This document shows positions 58,695-64,000 of a DNA stretch of 64,000 nucleotides, piece by piece. Position numbers and translations under genes: made by a program. Where the stretch lies: NCBI GenBank assembly GCA_038025085.1, contig CM076152.1, positions 40,022,501-40,086,500 on the forward strand. Reading direction: 5' to 3'. This DNA is from Tetragonia tetragonoides. Lineage: Eukaryota > Streptophyta > Magnoliopsida > Caryophyllales > Aizoaceae. Position 1 is the stretch's first letter, and the number at the start of each line of letters is the position of its first letter. A model generated the notes under the pieces. It was not told where the DNA came from and did no database searches. It saw only the letters and a list, made by a program, of their open reading frames with translations.

Positions 58695-61600
58695 AGATTT
58701 TGAGCTGGAATGTTAATGGTTTGGGTAGGAGCGATAAGCGGGATGTAGTGAGAGAGGTTGTCTCCAAGATCTCTCCCGATGTTGTGTTTTTACAGGAAAC
58801 AAAGGTGGAGGTTGCGGATTCCTTTTTTGTGAGGAGTTGCTGGGAATCACGAGACAAGGACTGGGTGGCTCTTCCGTCTTTGGGGGCCTCTGGAGGGATC
58901 TTGGTAATGTGGGATACTAGGTTTGCTGTCAAGGTCGATGTCGTTTTGGGGTGTTTTTCTGTGACGGTGTGTTTGAACGTTCGAGGTAGGGGGGAATGGT
59001 GGTTTACCTCAGTGTATGGCCCATGCAGACATTCGGAACGGCGACCTTTTTTCCAGGAGTTGTACGATTTGGCTGGGCTTTGCTCCCCACACTGGATTCT
59101 CGGGGGAGATTTCAATGTTGTTCGAAGTGTGGGGGAGCGACTAGGGCATTCTGGTGGGTTGGGTGATATGAGGGAGTTTAACTCAGTTATCAGGGAGTGC
59201 GAGCTGCGGGATCCTCCACTGCAGAATGCACAGTTTACGTGGAGTGTTAGTGGGCGACGGTGTGCTTCTTCGAGGTTGGATCGGTTTATGTTCACTAATG
59301 CGGTTGAAGATGAGTTTCCTTTGTTGTCACAGGAGGTGTTCTCGCGCCCTTGCTCTGACCACTTTCCATTAATCCTTCACTCCAGGCCGGTGCAATGGGG
59401 TCCAACTCCATTTCGATTTGAAAATATGTGGACTTTACATCAGAATTTTCGAAGTAAGGTGGCTGAATGGTGGGGCGCTTGCGAGGTCCAGGGATGGCAG
59501 GGCTATTGTTTCATGAGAAAGTTGAAATTTGTTAAGGAGCACCTCAAAGGGTGGAATAAGGAGGTTTTTGGGGACATTAACCAGAGAAAAACTGAGTTGT
59601 TGAGTGAGATTGCCGTAGTGGATCAGACAATTAGCAACGGAGAGGGGGGTGAGGAGCTGGTACGTAAGAGTGTTGAGTTGAAAAACGATTTTCAGGAGGT
59701 GCTTTTGAGGGAGAAGCAGTGTCGACGACAGAAAATGAAGGGGAGGTGGGCTAAAGAAGGAGACACAAATTCGAGGCTTTTCTTTAAGGTAGTCAATGGG
59801 AGGAGGAGAAGGGGTTTTATTAAGGAGTTGGAGAATGATGACGGGGATGTGGTTACCAATGTGGGGGAGATCAGCCGTGAGATAACTTCATATTATCGCT
59901 CACTGTTTAGCGAGGAGGAGATGTTACGACCTCGTATTGAGGGGTTGGACTGGAGCCCAATTTCACCAAATATGGCGGCTCGTCTAGAACGCCCTTTTGA
60001 GCTAGAGGAGATTAGAGCAGCAGTGTTCAGTATGAATAGAGAGAAAACACCGGGCCCCGATGGATTCACAATGGCCTTTTTTCAGGATTGTTGGGAGGTG
60101 ATTAAAGATGATCTTCTTCATGTTTTTACAGAATTTCATGTACAGGGGGTTCTTGGCAGGGGTATTAATTCTAATTTCATCACATTAGTTCCAAAGAATG
60201 ATCGATCTATACGAGTTAAGGACTTTCGTCCTATCAGCCTCATTACTAGTGTTTATAAAATCATCACGAAAGTTCTCTCTGTGCGGATAGGGGAAGCTCT
60301 GGCTACTACCATTTCTTACTCGCAGAGTGCGTTTGTGGAGGGGAGACAGATTTTGGATGCTTCTTTGGTGGCTAATGAGACGGTGGATGATGCGAGGCGT
60401 AGAGGATCACAGGGTATTGTTTTCAAGCTAGACTTTGAGAAGGCTTATGATAGGGTGAGTTGGCGTTTCCTGGATAGCGTGCTCGAGAGGAAAGGTTTTG
60501 GGTTACTCTGGAGGCGGTGGATTAGGGGTTGTTTTTCGAATGCTCATTTTTCTGTCCTCGTAAATGGGGCGCCCAGGGAGTGGTTTTCTTCCTCCAGGGG
60601 TTTGAGGCAAGGTGATCCATTGTCGCCTTTTCTGTTTACGCTGGTGGTAGATGTGCTCAGTAGGATGTTGGAGAGAGGTATTGAGACGGAAGTTGTTGCT
60701 GGTTTGAAAGTGGGTCGGGAGGGGGTGCATGTCTCTCACCTTCAATTTGCGGATGACACCATCCTTTTCTTGGATGCGGATCTTGAGAAGTTTAAGAATG
60801 TTTTGACAATCTTGCAAATTTTTGAGGTGATTTCGGGGATGAGAGTCAATCTTGCGAAATGTAGTGTGGCTGGGATAAATGTGGGTAGTGACTTTTTGAC
60901 GACGATAGCAGGTTTGGCCGGCTGTCAGGTACAAGAATGGCCACTTACCTACTTGGGTGTGCCATTAGGAGGTAACCCACGGTCGGAGGCCTTTTGGGAG
61001 CCAGTTGTGCAGCGGGTGTCCACGCGCCTGGATGGTTGGAAGCGAGTCTATTTCTCGTTCGGGGGCAGGATTACCCTAATCCAATCTTGTCTTTCTAGCA
61101 TTCCGTTGTATTATCTCTCCTTGTTTCGGATTCCAGTAGCCGTAGCTAATAGGATTGAGAAACTCATGAGAGACTTCCTTTGGACTGGTGTGGATGGGGA
61201 GCGAAAGGATCACTTGGTGAGCTGGGACAAGGTGTGTCGCCCTAAGGAGGAAGGTGGTTTGGGTATGGACAGGTTGGTGGCAAAAAACATCGCCCTGGCG
61301 GGCAAATGGCTTTGGCGTTTTCCACGGGAGCCTAATAGTCTTTGGCATCGGGTCATCCGAAGTAGGTATGGAATGCAACAGAACGGGTGGGACACACAGT
61401 CTACAGGGACTTATACACATGCTAGCCCGTGGAAGTTTATCTCACAAATCATTCCGCGTTTCCTTCCTCATGTTGAGCTGGTACTTGGGAATGGTGCACG
61501 TATTAGGTTTTGGGAGGATAATTGGAGGGGGGGTGAGCAGTTTTGTACAAGATTTCCTCGATTGTTTCAGTTGACCACTCTATTTGGGGGTATGGTTGCT

Positions 61601-62326
61601 GACTTTTTCTCGGCACAGAGTGGTTCCTGGAATTTACATCTTCGTCGGCCACCTCATGATAGGGAGATGGAAGAACTCACTTCGCTTCTTACTCTTGTGG
61701 AGCCTATTCAGCTGTCAAGCACAGATGACACTAGGAGGTGGAATGGGGAGACCTCGGGGGAGTTCTCTTGCAAGTCCTTCTGTCGGGATTTGGGGACACC
61801 GCTCCCTTGTTTTCCTTTAGCAGACTACATTTGGAAAGCAAAGGTTCCTATGAAGGTGAAGGCATTTGTGTGGACTTTGGTGTTGGATAGGGTTAATACA
61901 AACGACTTAAGGCAGAGGAGAAGACCCGGGGTGCTTCTGTCACCAGATATGTGTTCGTTATGTCGGTCTAACTGCGAAACGTCTGCACATCTTTTCCTTT
62001 GGTGTGATGTGGCACAGAGTCTTTGGCGTAGGTTGATTCAGGGGGAGATGTCTGCTTATCCTTCTAGTGTTGAGGCCTTTTTACAAGTCCATTTCAGGGG
62101 CTTTGGGGGTGGTAAGGAGCGGAGGCTGCTGTGGCGCAATGCTTATTTTGCAATTTTGTGGTGCATTTGGTTAGAGAGGAATGCACGAGTGTTTAAGGGA
62201 CTTACCGCAACTCCTGCGATGCTCTGGGAGAGGATTACTTATTTAGCCTCCTTATGGGCTAAGGCTGCGGGGGCTTTTAGGGATTACTCTATAACTGATA
62301 TACAGAGGAACTGGGGCAATCTGTAA
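58691..62326 (+). CDS. LINE ORF2: endonuclease / reverse transcriptase / zinc finger (1211 aa)
   Basis: Complete ORF2 polyprotein. Residues 1 to about 225 are an apurinic-type endonuclease: SWNVNGLG (N7), LQETK (E36), LGGDFNVV (about 140) and CSDHFPL (about 222-224, catalytic SDH). The reverse transcriptase follows, from about 440 to 760: KTPGPDGFTMAFFQ, RPISLITSVYKIITKVL, KLDFEKAYDRVSW, GLRQGDPLSPFLF, the catalytic FADD near residue 685, and TYLGVPLGG. A zf-RVT domain lies at about 1040-1110 (IWKAKVPMKVKAFVW, CSLCRSNCETSAHLFLWC). The protein ends at IQRNWGNL with no RNase H. No stop, frameshift or missing key residue was seen, so it could be functional. The 4-nt ATGA overlap with ORF1 suggests translation by termination-reinitiation. 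Confidence 0.95.
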   Translation: MKILSWNVNGLGRSDKRDVVREVVSKISPDVVFLQETKVEVADSFFVRSCWESRDKDWVALPSLGASGGILVMWDTRFAVKVDVVLGCFSVTVCLNVRGRGEWWFTSVYGPCRHSERRPFFQELYDLAGLCSPHWILGGDFNVVRSVGERLGHSGGLGDMREFNSVIRECELRDPPLQNAQFTWSVSGRRCASSRLDRFMFTNAVEDEFPLLSQEVFSRPCSDHFPLILHSRPVQWGPTPFRFENMWTLHQNFRSKVAEWWGACEVQGWQGYCFMRKLKFVKEHLKGWNKEVFGDINQRKTELLSEIAVVDQTISNGEGGEELVRKSVELKNDFQEVLLREKQCRRQKMKGRWAKEGDTNSRLFFKVVNGRRRRGFIKELENDDGDVVTNVGEISREITSYYRSLFSEEEMLRPRIEGLDWSPISPNMAARLERPFELEEIRAAVFSMNREKTPGPDGFTMAFFQDCWEVIKDDLLHVFTEFHVQGVLGRGINSNFITLVPKNDRSIRVKDFRPISLITSVYKIITKVLSVRIGEALATTISYSQSAFVEGRQILDASLVANETVDDARRRGSQGIVFKLDFEKAYDRVSWRFLDSVLERKGFGLLWRRWIRGCFSNAHFSVLVNGAPREWFSSSRGLRQGDPLSPFLFTLVVDVLSRMLERGIETEVVAGLKVGREGVHVSHLQFADDTILFLDADLEKFKNVLTILQIFEVISGMRVNLAKCSVAGINVGSDFLTTIAGLAGCQVQEWPLTYLGVPLGGNPRSEAFWEPVVQRVSTRLDGWKRVYFSFGGRITLIQSCLSSIPLYYLSLFRIPVAVANRIEKLMRDFLWTGVDGERKDHLVSWDKVCRPKEEGGLGMDRLVAKNIALAGKWLWRFPREPNSLWHRVIRSRYGMQQNGWDTQSTGTYTHASPWKFISQIIPRFLPHVELVLGNGARIRFWEDNWRGGEQFCTRFPRLFQLTTLFGGMVADFFSAQSGSWNLHLRRPPHDREMEELTSLLTLVEPIQLSSTDDTRRWNGETSGEFSCKSFCRDLGTPLPCFPLADYIWKAKVPMKVKAFVWTLVLDRVNTNDLRQRRRPGVLLSPDMCSLCRSNCETSAHLFLWCDVAQSLWRRLIQGEMSAYPSSVEAFLQVHFRGFGGGKERRLLWRNAYFAILWCIWLERNARVFKGLTATPAMLWERITYLASLWAKAAGAFRDYSITDIQRNWGNL

Positions 62327-62431
62327 ATGGTTTATTTAGAGGATACCTTATCCTCTTTTCTGCTGTACATTTAAAATCATATCAATATACTTTTTCTTTA
62401 TCAAAAAAAAAAAAAAGAATAACTACAACTG

Positions 62432-64000
62432 AGAAAGAGCATCTTTTCATGGGGAAAATAGCATTCATTTGATGTAGGTTTTCTTGTTGAGACATCCTGA
62501 CTTGTTTGTCGATTTGAAACATTACTAAAATTTGAAGACGTTCAAAATGTGAATTCTTTCGATTGTAACTCTGCATCTTTTGAGAGAACTAGAGTTGGGG
62601 TTCAGAGGAGGCATGTGTACCATTTTAATGAGACGTACACACGGGGTAAGGGTGGAGTATGGACTGAAGCTGGTTTTCGCCCTTCCATCGTCGATGATAC
62701 ATCTAGAGGTTGTGGCTAAAGGAATAGAGGGCTCAAATTGGACATCCATGTAACTTTTTGAACATGATTTGTATCAACATTGGCCACACAGCTCAGCCAG
62801 GCTTGGGCCCTTGCTGTGTTTTACCGGGGAATAGATTATACAAGCAACACTGACAGGAGCACAATAGGTTGTTTTATACATTTATGGTAATGTAGAAACT
62901 TAAGCACCATAACTTATGCTTTGATCCTACCAACTTCTCAACTTAAGCACCATAACTTGTCTCCATAGATTGAGCTTATTGATTACGGGTTCATTTGTCT
63001 CCCCCTGTTGTTTGGTAAAGATCAATATTGACGCAACAATTTGCTGTAAGTGATGGTAAACCCAATGCAAACAGTATTTGAACTTCCAAATGAAAATAAG
63101 GATCTCCGGATGACACCAGGAAGGGTGTCCAAATTCTTGCAATCACTAAGCTCCAATAACTTAACAAAGGCAATTTGCGCACAAATAACATTGGGACAAC
63201 ATATGCGAAGGAAAATGAAAAATTCCCGTCAGTATTCAAGGGACACATATTGACCTATTTCTCCTTACGAAAAAATAAGACAACCTAAACTACCCCAAAA
63301 GACATAGGGCGCCGGAAGAATTGAACTCAAGATGTACCCATATGCTTCAGCTCCTCAAATCATAGTGACTGCTTTGACCTAACACAAATCAACAGAAAAA
63401 AGAAAAAAAGAAAGAAAGGAAAAAAAGGAGGGGAAGAGAAAGGGGTATGAAGATAAAAGAGCAAATGCAAACGTAGACATTAAGGAACAGATTATCCATA
63501 TTTATCCAAGGGTGTTGAGAAGCAGGGGCCGGGGAACAAAGAGCAAACCAACCAGACCTGCAGACTGCTGTGACAAGTTGACAACTAACGTAGATTGTCG
63601 ATGAACTAATCGAATTAACACAGATCATGCGAGGTTTAGAAGGAAATTACAAGTAATGAGGGTGTCTGCCAATATTGTCCACGAATATGTCAAAGATATT
63701 CAGTAGTTGGTGATCATGATGACAGCATATAACCACAGTGGCAATAACGATCAGTTAGTTAACACAGGTGAAAGTTAGTTAACAGACAGCACAGAATTTA
63801 AAGAAAATTACAAGTCCCAATGAACCCCAACCAAACACCACATGAGTTGGGCAAGATCTTGTAGCAGTTTTTCTCAGAAATTGAAAGTAACTTGGACAGC
63901 AGTTGCCAGATCCAACCCAAGCTGCACAGAAAATTACCTGGAAAATACTGAACCTCGAATATGTACAGTCTACCGGCCAGCTGCTTTGCTTCTCAAAAGT
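62432..64000. other. Intergenic region to the window end, no gene confirmed
   Basis: Near 63300-63370, read on the minus strand, TTGAGTTCAATTCTTC resembles a pol III B box and may be a decayed SINE. A purine-rich stretch lies at 63395-63455. On the minus strand the last ~65 bases have a donor-like CAG followed by GTAATTTT near 63940, which might be the edge of a gene outside the window, but the frame is not secure. Confidence 0.4.

Larger units (their letters stand above)
56405..62415 (+). mobile_element. Full-length L1-type LINE with 16-bp target duplication
   Basis: The element is bounded by perfect direct repeats AGAATAACTACAACTG (56389-56404 and 62416-62431) and ends in an A run (62403-62415). 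It is 6,011 bp, with a short leader, ORF1 (56568-58694) and ORF2 (58691-62326), both open from start to stop. The 3' sequence TACATTTAAAATCATATCAA precedes the tail. It lies in sense orientation behind PSRP-2, with pre-insertion sequence continuing on both sides. Intact frames and a perfect duplication indicate a young, possibly still mobile copy. Confidence 0.95.

Noticed and set aside
58642..59295. 217-residue minus-strand frame across the ORF1/ORF2 junction of the LINE
   Set aside because: Antisense shadow of the LINE; Ser/Thr/Pro-rich with no domain, while the sense strand encodes a clear endonuclease.

Overview
The window is nuclear DNA from a flowering plant, very probably a eudicot. 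It is AT-rich with long intergenic stretches, genes split by GT..AG introns, and many plant-type transposable elements (Tourist and Stowaway MITEs, Mutator-like elements, tRNA-derived SINEs, L1-type LINEs). The plastid protein encoded at 52.7-56.1 kb closely resembles, from memory, spinach PSRP-2. I therefore lean towards Caryophyllales (spinach/beet/quinoa relatives), but this is inference. There are no prokaryotic operons, CRISPR arrays or tRNA/rRNA genes.

Layout. (1) 1-1743 (+): last four exons of a Werner-like 3'-5' exonuclease, followed by a 180-bp tandem duplication. (2) 2.2-11.9 kb: gene-free and rich in transposons. It holds an unusual array of GATAC/GTATC boxes at exact 21-bp pitch, a Tourist MITE inserted into one of these boxes, and a second Tourist-like MITE. 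(3) 12174-14683 (+): UDP-glucuronate 4-epimerase (GAE). (4) 14.7-22 kb: intergenic, with a perfect full-length SINE (18-bp target duplication), an Au-like SINE and a retroposon. (5) 22842-23642 (-): mitochondrial glycine-rich RNA-binding protein, with a possible small gene beyond its 3' end. (6) 25154-26367: non-autonomous Mutator-like element with an exact 9-bp target duplication. (7) 28755-35800 (+): lysine/glutamate-rich 'myb-like protein X' type gene with a 5-kb first coding intron that has collected SINEs. (8) 40898-43831 (+): CER2/CER26-like BAHD protein of cuticular wax elongation. (9) 44.6-45.5 kb: broken LINE 3' end with an RNase H domain. (10) 46876-49530 (-): plastid DnaJ-20 co-chaperone with a Stowaway MITE at its promoter. 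(11) 52703-56135 (+): plastid RNA-binding ribosomal protein PSRP-2. (12) 56405-62415 (+): full-length L1-type LINE with both reading frames open and a 16-bp target duplication, inserted about 270 bp after the PSRP-2 stop codon. (13) The rest is intergenic.

The host genes are independent housekeeping or metabolic genes (cell-wall nucleotide sugar, wax, plastid proteostasis, plastid translation, mitochondrial RNA binding, DNA/RNA end trimming) and do not form one pathway. The most unusual content is in the repeats: the 21-bp-phased GATAC array, the apparently intact LINE whose ORF1 carries internal SVFxRLGP repeats, a 180-bp near-perfect foldback in the PSRP-2 intron, and one SINE family caught in both full-length and 60-bp truncated states with clean target duplications. 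All exon boundaries were read by eye from GT/AG sites and reading-frame continuity. No database search or transcript evidence was available.
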